Below, piece after piece: positions 7,218-16,309 of a stretch of 34,054 nt of DNA. How positions within the stretch are numbered: position 1 is the stretch's first letter; each line of letters starts with the position of its first letter. The notes below the pieces were generated by a model. That model did not search any database and was not told where the DNA came from. It was given only the letters and a program-made list of their open reading frames with translations. The position numbers and the translations under genes are program-made. The DNA is from Leptospira sp. (GTDB lineage Bacteria; Spirochaetota; Leptospiria; Leptospirales; Leptospiraceae): assembly GCA_020831715.1 (NCBI GenBank), contig JAFIGA010000049.1:1-34054 (forward strand), read 5' to 3'.

Positions 7218-9211
7218 TGTTATCCATTGAAAAGGTCTTTCGAGATACCATTGCCACTTTATGGCAAGATTATGAACCTCGTGAGTCTCAGATCCAAATG
7301 AGTAAAGCAGTTCAAAAGACAATTACCAATGGTGGTATTTTGATTGCTGAAGCAGGAACCGGTGTTGGAAAAAGTCTAGCCTACCTTCTGCCAGCAGCTA
7401 TTTGGGCATTGGAAAATGATGGATTGGTCGTTATCTCTACCGAGACCAAGGCACTCCAAGACCAACTTCTAAAAAAAGATATTCCATTGGTTTGCAGCAT
7501 TTTAAACAGAGAAATACGTGCCGAAATTGCAATGGGTGCGAGCAATTATCTCTGTAAGAGAAAATTTTCCCATGTGGACGATTCCGGGAATTTGGATATT
7601 GATATGATCCATCAATATGATAACTTCTTGGAATGGGTGAATTCCACAAAAACCGGAATGCGAACCGAATACCAAGGAAATATTCCTTTGGACTATTGGA
7701 TGAAAGTCAGTAGAGAGTCGGACAATTGTTTGGGTAAATCGTGCAAGAATTACTCGCATTCATTTTATTTTTTGGAAAAAGAAAAATGGAAAAACTCTCA
7801 TCTGTTGATTGTAAATCATTCGTTGCTATCGAGTCATATGGCGGGTAATTTTCGCTTACTTCCTGAATTTAAGAAATTAATTATTGATGAAGCACATAAT
7901 TTTTCGGAGATAGTGGGAAAATCATTCCAATCGGAAATTTCATTTGAAGCAGTAAATAAATTATTAGGATTCATCCATTCCAAGGATAGCAGAACATCCC
8001 TTTTGAGTAAGATGAATCATCCATCCGATCTAATTCAACTTGTAGAAGATTCCAAAAATGCAAGTCTTCATCTCTTTGGTAGATTACCCGAACAGATCAA
8101 GATGAATATGTATGGTGCCGAAAGAATCACTCAAAAATTAAAATTGGATGATGGGAATTTTGAAAATTCAATCAATAAATTAATAGAATCTCTCTCCAAA
8201 AAAGCAGAAAAGTATTCCAAGGAATCGGAACTTCAGGAAGAAAAGGAAGTCGCTCAAGGAATAGAAATGTCTGTTGGGAGATTGACCGGAATCAGCGAAT
8301 TTTTCTATGAACTTAGAAACCGAGAAAATTCCAATCTGGTTTTCTGGAATGAACCCCCGAATCAGAAAAAAAACGAAAAATTCATCCGACTCTTATCAGA
8401 GCCAATTAATGTTGATGAGATCATTGGAGAAGGATTGGTTCCCAGAATGGACAGTTTGGTTTTTGCTTCGGCAACATTGACTACAGGAAAAAAGAATTTT
8501 ACTTTTTTTAAAGACCAGACAGGTATACAGACCGATCAAACCATTTGCCTCGAATCTCCATTTGATTATACCAAGCAGGCGATACTCTTTCTTCCACAAG
8601 GAATACGCGATCCCAAAGACGATGATTTCGGCTACCATGAGGATATAACAAAAAAAATTCGTTTTCTCATTGAACTAACCCATGGTGATTGCTTTGTTTT
8701 ATTTACTTCCAATAAATCTCTGAACCAAGTTCGTCTTGCATTGGAATCGAAAATCGCCTACCCCATTTATTCTCAAACAGTTTTGGGAGCAGTTGGTGCA
8801 AAGAGAATGTATTTAGAGAATAAAAATGCTGTTCTTTTTGGGGTTGCCTCCTTTTGGCAAGGTGTGGATATCAAAGGGGATAAATTGAAAAATGTAATCA
8901 TAACAAAACTCCCCTTTCAAGTTCCTACAGAGCCCGTTCTTCAGACTAAGATGGAATTGTTGAAACAAAAAAACCAAGATCCATTTAGGAATTTTCAGCT
9001 TCCTAGAGCCGGAATCGTCCTTAAACAAGGATTTGGTCGCTTGATTCGTTCCAAACAAGATTATGGAATTGTTTCTATTTTGGATCCGCGCATTTCTACC
9101 AAATCCTATGGAAAGGAATTCCTATCTGTCTTTCCTACAGGAATAAAAACCATACAAAAAGACGAGGAATTAGTCCAAAGTTTTCAAAATCTTCCGAAAC
9201 TAATAGTATGA
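7217..9211 (+). CDS. DinG/XPD-like superfamily 2 DNA helicase
   Basis: An ATP-dependent DinG/Rad3-type helicase that would act in DNA repair or resolve unusual DNA structures. Walker A is EAGTGVGKS (45-53), the DEAH box lies in LIIDEAHNF, and the C-terminal motif VI region reads QGFGRLIRS. The Fe-S domain has Cys113, Cys171 and Cys176 with family spacing, but the fourth ligand is Ser182. I start it at the ATG at 7217, giving 664 residues, because that codon overlaps the small ORF stop as TAATG; an in-frame ATG at 7136 would add 27 residues encoded by the same DNA as the small ORF. It also overlaps the next gene by ATGA. Grouping with a transporter is unusual and probably only reflects gene packing. 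Confidence 0.85.
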   Translation: MLSIEKVFRDTIATLWQDYEPRESQIQMSKAVQKTITNGGILIAEAGTGVGKSLAYLLPAAIWALENDGLVVISTETKALQDQLLKKDIPLVCSILNREIRAEIAMGASNYLCKRKFSHVDDSGNLDIDMIHQYDNFLEWVNSTKTGMRTEYQGNIPLDYWMKVSRESDNCLGKSCKNYSHSFYFLEKEKWKNSHLLIVNHSLLSSHMAGNFRLLPEFKKLIIDEAHNFSEIVGKSFQSEISFEAVNKLLGFIHSKDSRTSLLSKMNHPSDLIQLVEDSKNASLHLFGRLPEQIKMNMYGAERITQKLKLDDGNFENSINKLIESLSKKAEKYSKESELQEEKEVAQGIEMSVGRLTGISEFFYELRNRENSNLVFWNEPPNQKKNEKFIRLLSEPINVDEIIGEGLVPRMDSLVFASATLTTGKKNFTFFKDQTGIQTDQTICLESPFDYTKQAILFLPQGIRDPKDDDFGYHEDITKKIRFLIELTHGDCFVLFTSNKSLNQVRLALESKIAYPIYSQTVLGAVGAKRMYLENKNAVLFGVASFWQGVDIKGDKLKNVIITKLPFQVPTEPVLQTKMELLKQKNQDPFRNFQLPRAGIVLKQGFGRLIRSKQDYGIVSILDPRISTKSYGKEFLSVFPTGIKTIQKDEELVQSFQNLPKLIV

Positions 9212-10083
9212 GTTCTTCATTTATCAAATTTCTTGTTTCTATTTCTGCATTTTTGTTTTTTTCGGGTTTGGGTAGTGATGTGGTTCGAAAAGATTTTTTC
9301 CAATCCGCAGTGAACTGGTCCAGATACGAAATCCAACTCAACACTGAAGTGAATGTTCCAAGAATTCAAATCCATGATGAATTGAATCATTTTTCAGGAC
9401 AAACTGCAACCAATCTCAGTGAAGCCCGAAGCATTGCTTATTCCAATGCACATAAAAAGAATCGATCACGAATGAATATTGCAATGGAAAAACTTCTTTT
9501 CGATGAAAATTATACATTGGGGGAATATATGGAAGAAAACCCCAAGTATAAATCCAAAATCATCCATTATTTCAATGAAAACCCCGAGAAAGAGACAATA
9601 GTGTACGAAAAGAACAAACTCGTATTGGAATCTAGGTTGAATTTATTGGGCTCCCAAGAGTTGATCTCTGTTTTTTTTCCTGAATTGGGTGGCGAGGTTC
9701 TCCCTGAAATCCATGACGATCTGCCCAGCGATTCGTTTACCGGACTCATTATAGATGCTAGAGGAACCTCATTTCGACCCAGTTTATTTCCTAAAATTCA
9801 AAATCAGGAAGGAAGAGATATATTCAGCAGAAAAATTGCCAATCCTAATAGCATATTGGAATTGGGACTTGTATCCTATATGGAAAATAGCAATCATCCT
9901 TCCGTTGCAAGAAGAGTGGGACGCAATCCATACTTAGTCAATCCTATGTCTGTTGTGGGAAAAAATCTTACAAATTTAGTATTAGCAAATGAAGAGATAG
10001 CAAAGATTATCTCAAGCCCTTCCAATCGAAAGAACTTGAGACTTTGTAAAGTGGTTATTTTAGTTGGCGAGTTAGATCGGTAA
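9208..10083 (+). CDS. Secreted LPP20-like protein
   Basis: A 291-residue protein with a hydrophobic leader (about 1-23) and no lipobox Cys, so it is likely periplasmic. The segment TGLIIDARG followed by SLFPKI and EGRDIF (about 178-206) matches a pattern found in LPP20/FlgP/FlgT-type proteins, some of which work in outer-membrane or flagellar structures. The middle is helical and charged. Its ATG overlaps the helicase stop as ATGA. Its 3-prime end overlaps the convergent repeat-protein gene by 29 bases. The actual role is unknown; a flagellar link is only a family-level suggestion. Confidence 0.6.
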   Translation: MSSSFIKFLVSISAFLFFSGLGSDVVRKDFFQSAVNWSRYEIQLNTEVNVPRIQIHDELNHFSGQTATNLSEARSIAYSNAHKKNRSRMNIAMEKLLFDENYTLGEYMEENPKYKSKIIHYFNENPEKETIVYEKNKLVLESRLNLLGSQELISVFFPELGGEVLPEIHDDLPSDSFTGLIIDARGTSFRPSLFPKIQNQEGRDIFSRKIANPNSILELGLVSYMENSNHPSVARRVGRNPYLVNPMSVVGKNLTNLVLANEEIAKIISSPSNRKNLRLCKVVILVGELDR

Positions 10084-10843
10084 ATACAGATTCAGCTTTT
10101 GAATAATCACCATTGAATAGATAGGCAAAACCCAAATCTTCCAACTGTCTTGGAGCTAAATCTTTCCTTTTGGCTTCAATCTTTTCCATATTTAAAATTA
10201 TCTTTTCGTATTGCTTTCTTTTTTCTTCAAAACTGGGAAGCTTTAGTTTACCGGGAACCATATCTAGCAGAGATTCGGCATCTTGGTGCTTACCCAAAAA
10301 TAAAAGTGCCATACCTATAACTCGATGCACTTCAGGATCATTCATTTCATTGATATGATTTCGGTAAAGACTGACTACTTCCGTGTAATTTTTCAAATGA
10401 TACAAAGCCATTGCCTCTTCTTTTACGAAGGCAAGATCCATGAACTTCTTTTTGTATCCACGAATAATTGCTAAAGCATAATCATATTTTTTCAATTTGA
10501 AATATACATCTACACTTAGTTTGGTAAAAGGATAAGAAAATAAGGAATTTTTATTTTTAAAATAAATTTCTAACTGATTGCCTGCCTCTTCATATTTTCT
10601 GGAATGAAAATTTACATATGCCTCAACAAGAGGAGACAGCAGACTCATTCCTTTCGGACTGTAGTTTTTGATGGATTCTCCGTTTTCAAAACGAGAAATC
10701 TGGCTTAGATGGAATAGAAAATGCGAATTTGGATTTTCCTTGGCTATGGATATAACCTCGTCATAAGACCCTACTTCAAATAATTCCCAAGCCTCCTTCT
10801 CCGGAGTTTGATTCTCTACCGCTAGAGTTGCAGATTGTGCCAT
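10055..10843 (-). CDS. TPR-like repeat protein
   Basis: The 262-residue protein is all-helical with tetratricopeptide-like repeats, for example around AWELFEVGSYDEVISIAKEN (18-37), the 80-160 region, and the C-terminal LEDLGFAYLFNGDYSKAESV. Such repeats form protein-binding scaffolds. There is no signal peptide, so it is probably cytoplasmic. The ATG at 10843 has a strong ribosome binding site (GGAGAGG). It lies 55 bases downstream of asnS on the same strand and is probably co-transcribed with it. The 3-prime end overlaps the convergent gene at 9208-10083. Confidence 0.7.
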   Translation of the reverse strand: MAQSATLAVENQTPEKEAWELFEVGSYDEVISIAKENPNSHFLFHLSQISRFENGESIKNYSPKGMSLLSPLVEAYVNFHSRKYEEAGNQLEIYFKNKNSLFSYPFTKLSVDVYFKLKKYDYALAIIRGYKKKFMDLAFVKEEAMALYHLKNYTEVVSLYRNHINEMNDPEVHRVIGMALLFLGKHQDAESLLDMVPGKLKLPSFEEKRKQYEKIILNMEKIEAKRKDLAPRQLEDLGFAYLFNGDYSKAESVFTDLTRQLK

Positions 10844-10898
10844 GATTTACCTCTCCTACCAAAGATCGGTAAGAAGAGGGTTTCTCTTAGGTATTTTT

Positions 10899-12182
10899 TT
10901 ATGGATGGATTCTGTACATCATTCTTGGAAATGGTATGCATTCTCTGACATGGGGAAGCCCTGCGATCCAAGCAACCAACCTTTCCAATCCCAAACCAAA
11001 TCCAGCATGAGGAACCGAACCATATTTTCTGAGATCCAAATACCAATCGTAGCCGTCCTCAGGGAGACCTTCCTCGCGAATTTTTGCCATGATTTTTTCG
11101 TAGTCTTCTTCTCTCTCGGAACCACCGATGATCTCGCCCACCCCTTCCGGTGCAATCAGATCCGCACAAAGAACCGTTTTGGGGTTTTGAGGATTCTCCT
11201 TCATATAGAACGCTTTGATGGCCTTGGGATAGTTTCGAATAAAAACTGCGGAATTGTATTCTTCTGTAATGAGATTTTCTCCCTCTGCGTTGATATCTTC
11301 TCCCCAAGAAATTTCAAATCCTTTTTTCTGGAGAACTCCAATTGCCTCATCGTAATCAATTCGAGGAAAAGAATTGGTTACATAACTCAAAATTTTTTCG
11401 GTGTCTCTTTCCAAAATTTCCAATTCATGTTTACATCTGTTCACAGTTCTCTGAATTACAGTGCGAACAAAATCATCTTGGAGATCAAGATTTTCCTCAT
11501 TTGACAAATAAGCCGTTTCAGCCTCGACCATCCAAAATTCAGTGAGATGCCTTCGAGTTTTACTTTTTTCGGCACGGAATGTCGGACCGAAGCAATAGAC
11601 CTTGCTATGGGCAAATATTGCTGTCTCCAAATACAATTGACCGGTTTGAGCAAGATATGCCTTTCCCAGATCAAAGTATTCTGTGGAAAATAGTGTTCCT
11701 GCCGATTCTCCCACCGAGCCGGTCAAGATAGGAGTATCGATGTTGGTATAGTGCCTTTCGTGGAAATAATTTCGGATCTGAAAACTCAGTTCACTTCGTA
11801 TTTTTAATATTGCCAATTGCTTTTTGGAACGTAACCAGAGATGCCTATGATTCAATAAAAAGTCTGTTCCATGTTCTTTGGGTGTGATTGGATAGTCCTT
11901 GGATTCACCTTGGATCTGAAAATTCTCCAGATACATCTCCAAACCTCCGGGAGCTCTTTCATTGGCTACAAAAACTCCCTTGACTATCACGGAGGTTTCT
12001 TGACTGAGTGATTTTATAATTGCAAAATTTTCTTCGCCCAATTTTTCTTTTTCGGCAATCACCTGAAACAAATACCCTTCGCTTCGAATGGTAAGAAATT
12101 GAAATTTATTGGATCCTCGAATCCCATGAAGCCATCCCTTTAAAGTGGATTTTTTGCCTAAAAGCTCTTGAAATCTGTCCAA
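10899..12182 (-). CDS. asnS: Asparaginyl-tRNA synthetase
   Basis: A class IIb aminoacyl-tRNA synthetase of 427 residues that charges tRNA-Asn with asparagine in the cytoplasm. It has an N-terminal OB-fold anticodon-binding domain (about 10-95), motif 2 starting FRAEKSKTRRHL (202-213), and motif 3 GFGLGLERL (394-402). The overall pattern fits AsnRS rather than AspRS, which is longer. The start is TTG at 12182, with GAGG six bases upstream. The presence of AsnRS suggests that the GatCA subunits encoded further on serve mainly glutaminyl-tRNA formation. Confidence 0.93.
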   Translation of the reverse strand: MDRFQELLGKKSTLKGWLHGIRGSNKFQFLTIRSEGYLFQVIAEKEKLGEENFAIIKSLSQETSVIVKGVFVANERAPGGLEMYLENFQIQGESKDYPITPKEHGTDFLLNHRHLWLRSKKQLAILKIRSELSFQIRNYFHERHYTNIDTPILTGSVGESAGTLFSTEYFDLGKAYLAQTGQLYLETAIFAHSKVYCFGPTFRAEKSKTRRHLTEFWMVEAETAYLSNEENLDLQDDFVRTVIQRTVNRCKHELEILERDTEKILSYVTNSFPRIDYDEAIGVLQKKGFEISWGEDINAEGENLITEEYNSAVFIRNYPKAIKAFYMKENPQNPKTVLCADLIAPEGVGEIIGGSEREEDYEKIMAKIREEGLPEDGYDWYLDLRKYGSVPHAGFGLGLERLVAWIAGLPHVRECIPFPRMMYRIHP

Positions 12183-12248
12183 ACTATCCTCTTAATGTTA
12201 ATTTTTTATTTGATTCCCTACTTGTATCCTAAATCTTGAAAGATAAGA
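12183..12248. promoter_or_regulatory. Divergent promoter region between asnS and folD
   Basis: The 66 AT-rich bases between two divergent starts must hold the upstream signals for both genes. I see the ribosome binding site for asnS (AGAGGA on the minus strand) but no convincing -35/-10 pair on either strand. Confidence 0.4.
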
Positions 12249-13112
12249 ATGAAATCTACAATCTTAGACGGCAAAATTACTTCTGGTAAAATAAAATCAG
12301 AAATCCAAGTATCCATTCAGAAACGTGTCCAAGAGGGCTATCTGGCTCCTTGCCTTGCCACCATATTGGTAGGTGATGATCCGGCAAGCCATACATATGT
12401 AAATATGAAAATCAAGGCATGCGAGTCAACCGGAATGAAATCCAAAAAGATATCACTTCCGGCAGATACCACGACATCCCAATTGTTGGAAACCATCGAG
12501 AAGTTAAACCATGACAATACTGTCCAGGGAATTCTACTCCAGCACCCTAGCCCACCGCAAATTGATGAGAGACTGGCTTTCGATACAATTCTACCATCAA
12601 AAGATGTGGATGGAGTAACTACTTTCAATTTTGGAAGACTTGCTATGAATAGCGATACATTTTTTCCGTGCACTCCTTACGGAATTGTTTTATTATTGCA
12701 AGAATACGGAATTGATTTAACCGGAAAAGATGTAGTTGTAGTTGGAAGATCCCCTATTTTGGGAAAACCCATGGCTTCCATGTTAACAAATTTGGATGCC
12801 ACAGTTACACTTTGTCACTCAAGGACTAAAAATTTACCTGATATCATTAAACGGGGAGACATAGTCATCGGTGCTGTTGGAAAACCGGAATTTATCAAAG
12901 GGGATTGGATTAAAGAGGGAGCCATTGTAGTGGATGCAGGATATAACCCCGGCAATGTGGGAGATATTGAATTAGGTGTTGCCGGTCCCAAGTCATCTTT
13001 CTATACTCCGGTTCCCGGTGGAGTGGGACCTATGACAATTGCAGTTTTACTTTTACAGACTTTATATTCTTGGGAAGGAAGATTTTCTCCTCCTCTAAAA
13101 GCGGAAAAATAA
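12249..13112 (+). CDS. folD: Bifunctional methylenetetrahydrofolate dehydrogenase/cyclohydrolase
   Basis: FolD interconverts 5,10-methylene-, methenyl- and 10-formyl-tetrahydrofolate, feeding purine synthesis and initiator tRNA formylation. The 287-residue length is normal. Visible motifs are the catalytic YVNMK (Tyr50, Lys54), the NADP-binding VVVGRSPILGKP, and the C-terminal PVPGGVGPMT. The ATG at 12249 gives the standard N-terminus. It begins a plus-strand gene cluster; its stop is one base from the next ATG. Confidence 0.96.
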   Translation: MKSTILDGKITSGKIKSEIQVSIQKRVQEGYLAPCLATILVGDDPASHTYVNMKIKACESTGMKSKKISLPADTTTSQLLETIEKLNHDNTVQGILLQHPSPPQIDERLAFDTILPSKDVDGVTTFNFGRLAMNSDTFFPCTPYGIVLLLQEYGIDLTGKDVVVVGRSPILGKPMASMLTNLDATVTLCHSRTKNLPDIIKRGDIVIGAVGKPEFIKGDWIKEGAIVVDAGYNPGNVGDIELGVAGPKSSFYTPVPGGVGPMTIAVLLLQTLYSWEGRFSPPLKAEK

Positions 13113-13113
13113 T

Positions 13114-14073
13114 ATGCCTGCCAATTTTGATGAATGCTTCCAGACCGTTCCGGAATGGAAGCCACCTGCTGATTTTGAAAGTTTTTGGAAGGAGGCTATA
13201 GGAGAGTTAAAAAATTTTCCTGTTCAGTCTCAATCCAAAAGCATATTCAAGGGTTCTATTATAAAAGAATCTCAATCTGAAATTAGTTTTAATTCTTACG
13301 GAAACCAGACAATAACAGGACACATAACAGTTCCAAGAAAGCGTGGAGATAGACCTGTTGCCATTTTTTTTCATGACTATGTAGGAGAAAGAAGACAACC
13401 TATCAAATTCCTAACCGATAGTGGGATTGCCCAGCTTCATATTGATCTTCGATGGCATGGTGAACAATTGATCTATCCGAAAGAAAATCCTGATGATCCC
13501 ATTCCCGAAGGCTGGACTCCGGGATACTTTGAAAAAAATTTAGACAATCCCAATAGCTTTTATATGAAGGCTCTCTATTTGGATGTAATTAGAACCATTG
13601 AATTTGTTCGTCTTTATAGTGGGATTGATGGTGACAAAATATTTCTCTGTGGAAAGGGTATTGGTGGTGCTATGGCTGTATTTGGTGCCGCTTACTCTAA
13701 AAGAGTCATTGGATTAGTTGCAGAAACAATGAACTTTTGCCATATAACAAAGGAACAACTCCTTTTTCCTGCATCCTGGATGAAGGAAATTTATCCGGTT
13801 TATTCCAAGCCTAAGACCAAAAAAGCGGATTATAAGAAAAATTTAACATATTTTGATGCATTGTATTTTGCCAAAATGATAAAGGTTCCCGCACTCTTTA
13901 GCTGTGGGATGGAAGATGAAATCGCTAGACCTCAATCTATTTTTGGGCTGTTCAATCATCTAAATTGTGATAAGAGAATGCAGATCTATCCAACAGAAGG
14001 ACATTTTGATGGAATGGAAAGACAAGATTCGGTAAATTTAGAATTCTTCAATGAGGTTTTGGGAATTGAATGA
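13114..14073 (+). CDS. Acetyl-xylan-esterase-like alpha/beta hydrolase lacking the nucleophile Ser
   Basis: The 319-residue protein follows the AXE1/cephalosporin-deacetylase fold of the alpha/beta hydrolases. The N-terminal part with [13 protein letters not shown], the [10 protein letters not shown] region and the late [11 protein letters not shown] and YPTEGHFDG segments all fit. The acid (Asp in GMEDE) and the His of the triad are therefore kept. The nucleophile elbow reads CGKGIGGA, so the position of the catalytic Ser (usually GQSQGG) is Gly182, encoded by GGT at 13657-13659. Unless another residue takes over, it should not work as a serine esterase. It lies between folD and cysS, overlapping the latter by about 23 bases. 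It may be a pseudoenzyme or a binding protein; it is not a broken gene, since the frame is intact. Confidence 0.75.
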   Translation: MPANFDECFQTVPEWKPPADFESFWKEAIGELKNFPVQSQSKSIFKGSIIKESQSEISFNSYGNQTITGHITVPRKRGDRPVAIFFHDYVGERRQPIKFLTDSGIAQLHIDLRWHGEQLIYPKENPDDPIPEGWTPGYFEKNLDNPNSFYMKALYLDVIRTIEFVRLYSGIDGDKIFLCGKGIGGAMAVFGAAYSKRVIGLVAETMNFCHITKEQLLFPASWMKEIYPVYSKPKTKKADYKKNLTYFDALYFAKMIKVPALFSCGMEDEIARPQSIFGLFNHLNCDKRMQIYPTEGHFDGMERQDSVNLEFFNEVLGIE

Positions 14074-15571
14074 TCTTGAGTTGAAATTTTATGATTCGAA
14101 AAAAGGCTGTAAAACAGTCTTTCAACCTAGTGACCCCGGCAGAGTAAAGCTCTATTCCTGTGGACCAACAGTTTACAATCATTCGCATATAGGCAATATT
14201 CGATCTTATCTTTTCGTAGATGTTTTAAGAAGATCTCTTAAATTATTCGGATATGTTCCAGATCAAACGATGAATATAACAGATATTGATGATAAAATCA
14301 TTCGTGAATCCATAGCCAACAAAGTCTCTATCGAAGAATTCACCCAACCATGGACAGAAAAGTTCTTCAAAGATTTGAATACACTTAATATTGAAAAAGT
14401 AGAACACTATCCCAAGGCTACAGAATCCATTGACGAGATGATTCATATGATTCAGAAGTTACAAGAAAATGGTTTGGTCTACGAGAAGGATGGAAATTTA
14501 TACTACTCTGTCGAAAAATTTTCAGACTACGGTCAATTGAGTAAGGTAGATACATCCGGAATGATAAGTGGTGCTCGCTATGATGCGGATGAATACGAAA
14601 AAGACAATGTAAGAGATTTTGTTTTATGGAAGGCTCCCAAAGAACCGGGAGAAAAATTTTGGGAAACAGCCATTGGGAAGGGTCGACCCGGATGGCATTT
14701 GGAATGCTCAGCAATGATAAGATCTATTTATTCTTCGGGAGTTGATATTCACACCGGTGGGATTGATCTTTTATTTCCCCATCACGAAAATGAAATCGCA
14801 CAAACCAGAGGAGCTTACCCGGAAGAAGAATTTGTTCGGTATTGGTTGCATTGTGAGCATTTACTGGTGGATGGAGCCAAAATGTCCAAAAGCAAAGGCA
14901 ATTTTTATATTTTGGATGATATCATTGCCCAAGGATACAATTGGAAAGAAGTTCGTTTTGTAATGCTTAGCTTCCATTACCGAACTAAACTGAATTTTTC
15001 ATTCGAGAGATTGAGAGAAGCAAGAATCTCTATTGAGAGAATTCAAAATAGCTTAAATCGACTCATAGAATCCATAAAAAAAGATATTCCCGAATACGAC
15101 TTTTCTGTCTATTGCTCTCTAACAAAAGAAGAAAATCAAGAATCTGTTATTAAAAAAATAACCAATTTGCAACCATCAACTATTGCTAAAGCTTTCTATC
15201 ATGATTTTATGGAAGGATTGTCCGATGATTTAAATACTCCTAAAGCGTTGGCATCCGTGTTTGAATCCATAAAATCAATCAATTCTTTAATTGATAAGGA
15301 AGAATTGAAGACTAGTGAAAAAGAAGACATTTTGTACTTTTTTTTCCAATTAAATTGCTTGCTGGGATTATTGGATTTTGAAACTATATTGGACTCTGCC
15401 TCGGTTTCAGAAGATGATGCAAAAATAGTAAGTCTAATAGAAGAAAGAAAATCGGCAAAGAAAGACAAAGACTTCGCTAGAGCAGATGCGATTCGAGATG
15501 AATTGAAAGCTTTAGGTATTATTGTTGAAGATACTAAAGATGGTAGTGTAAAATGGAAAAGAATCCAATAA
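14051..15571 (+). CDS. cysS: Cysteinyl-tRNA synthetase
   Basis: A class Ia synthetase that joins cysteine to tRNA-Cys in the cytoplasm. The zinc-ligand region SCGPTVYN (36-43) is followed by HIGN (46-49), the HIGH motif. WHLECSAM and PHHENEIAQ supply the other zinc residues, and KMSKS lies near residue 277. The C-terminal helical domain is complete. The start is uncertain: ATG at 14051 has no ribosome binding site, while TTG at 14066 has GAGG nine bases upstream and gives a more typical N-terminal length. Either way it overlaps the preceding gene, and it overlaps the following methyltransferase gene by 19 bases. Confidence 0.95.
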   Translation: MRFWELNDLELKFYDSKKGCKTVFQPSDPGRVKLYSCGPTVYNHSHIGNIRSYLFVDVLRRSLKLFGYVPDQTMNITDIDDKIIRESIANKVSIEEFTQPWTEKFFKDLNTLNIEKVEHYPKATESIDEMIHMIQKLQENGLVYEKDGNLYYSVEKFSDYGQLSKVDTSGMISGARYDADEYEKDNVRDFVLWKAPKEPGEKFWETAIGKGRPGWHLECSAMIRSIYSSGVDIHTGGIDLLFPHHENEIAQTRGAYPEEEFVRYWLHCEHLLVDGAKMSKSKGNFYILDDIIAQGYNWKEVRFVMLSFHYRTKLNFSFERLREARISIERIQNSLNRLIESIKKDIPEYDFSVYCSLTKEENQESVIKKITNLQPSTIAKAFYHDFMEGLSDDLNTPKALASVFESIKSINSLIDKEELKTSEKEDILYFFFQLNCLLGLLDFETILDSASVSEDDAKIVSLIEERKSAKKDKDFARADAIRDELKALGIIVEDTKDGSVKWKRIQ

Positions 15572-16305
15572 AGAAAAAAGCGATCTATGGAAGAAGAAAT
15601 GTCGAAGAATTCATAGCTAAAGGGAGCATTAAAAATGTTACAGAAGCATGGGTAAAAGACAGCTTCCACGGTGAAGCTTTATCCACTATTTTAAAAGATC
15701 TTCCGGACAAGTCAATCGTGCTGAAGAAAACTTCAAGAGAAATGGACAGATCCTTACATGGAGTTAATCACCAAGGGGTTGTTTTGTGGGCATTTGAAAA
15801 ATCCGTGCAGAATAAACCCAAAAAATATCAAGATTGGAAAGAAAATTTAGAACCACACCAAGGACCCTTTCTCCTACTAGATCGAATTCAAGATCCGGGA
15901 AATATGGGATCCATAATAAGAACTGCTGAATGTTTTGGAGTAAATACAGTTATTTATCCGGAAAGGGGTTCTTGTGGAATCACAGATGTTGTTTTGAAAA
16001 TTTCCAGTGGAGCTCTCCACCATTTAAATGTTTTCCAAGTTGCTAATCTTTCTCGAGTTGTTGAAGAGCTGAAGAAAAAAAATTACTGGGTGGTTTCCAC
16101 CACAGACCAAGGGGATGAAAATTGGGAAGATCTTCCGGATGCTGAAGATCTTGCCATCATTCTCGGAAATGAAGGGGAAGGTGTAAAGCCCATTCTCCTG
16201 GAAGAAAGCGATTATGCTATGAGAATTCCTCTTCACGGCGAAGTGTCGTCTTTGAATGTAGGGGTTGCTTGTGGAATTATTTTAGATAGAATTGTGAACA
16301 GATAG
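15553..16305 (+). CDS. rlmB: TrmH/SpoU-family rRNA 2'-O-methyltransferase (RlmB-like)
   Basis: A SPOUT-class methyltransferase of 250 residues, likely methylating a ribose in 23S rRNA. The N-terminal substrate-binding domain starts with [10 protein letters not shown], typical of RlmB. The knotted domain shows motif 1 [17 protein letters not shown] (109-125), motif 2 ILGNEGEGV (203-211) and motif 3 [17 protein letters not shown] (225-241). RlmB is the best fit, but TrmH-family members are hard to tell apart by sequence. It overlaps cysS, a common pairing in bacteria. Confidence 0.88.
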   Translation: MEKNPIKKKAIYGRRNVEEFIAKGSIKNVTEAWVKDSFHGEALSTILKDLPDKSIVLKKTSREMDRSLHGVNHQGVVLWAFEKSVQNKPKKYQDWKENLEPHQGPFLLLDRIQDPGNMGSIIRTAECFGVNTVIYPERGSCGITDVVLKISSGALHHLNVFQVANLSRVVEELKKKNYWVVSTTDQGDENWEDLPDAEDLAIILGNEGEGVKPILLEESDYAMRIPLHGEVSSLNVGVACGIILDRIVNR

Positions 16306-16309
16306 AGCA

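Noticed and set aside
10842..11504. Plus-strand ORF of 220 codons opposite asnS
   Set aside because: It lies antisense to a clear synthetase gene and has no recognisable domain; it is a shadow of that gene.
15199..15669. Minus-strand ORF of 156 codons opposite cysS and the methyltransferase
   Set aside because: Antisense to two well-supported genes, low-complexity composition, no ribosome binding site or motif.
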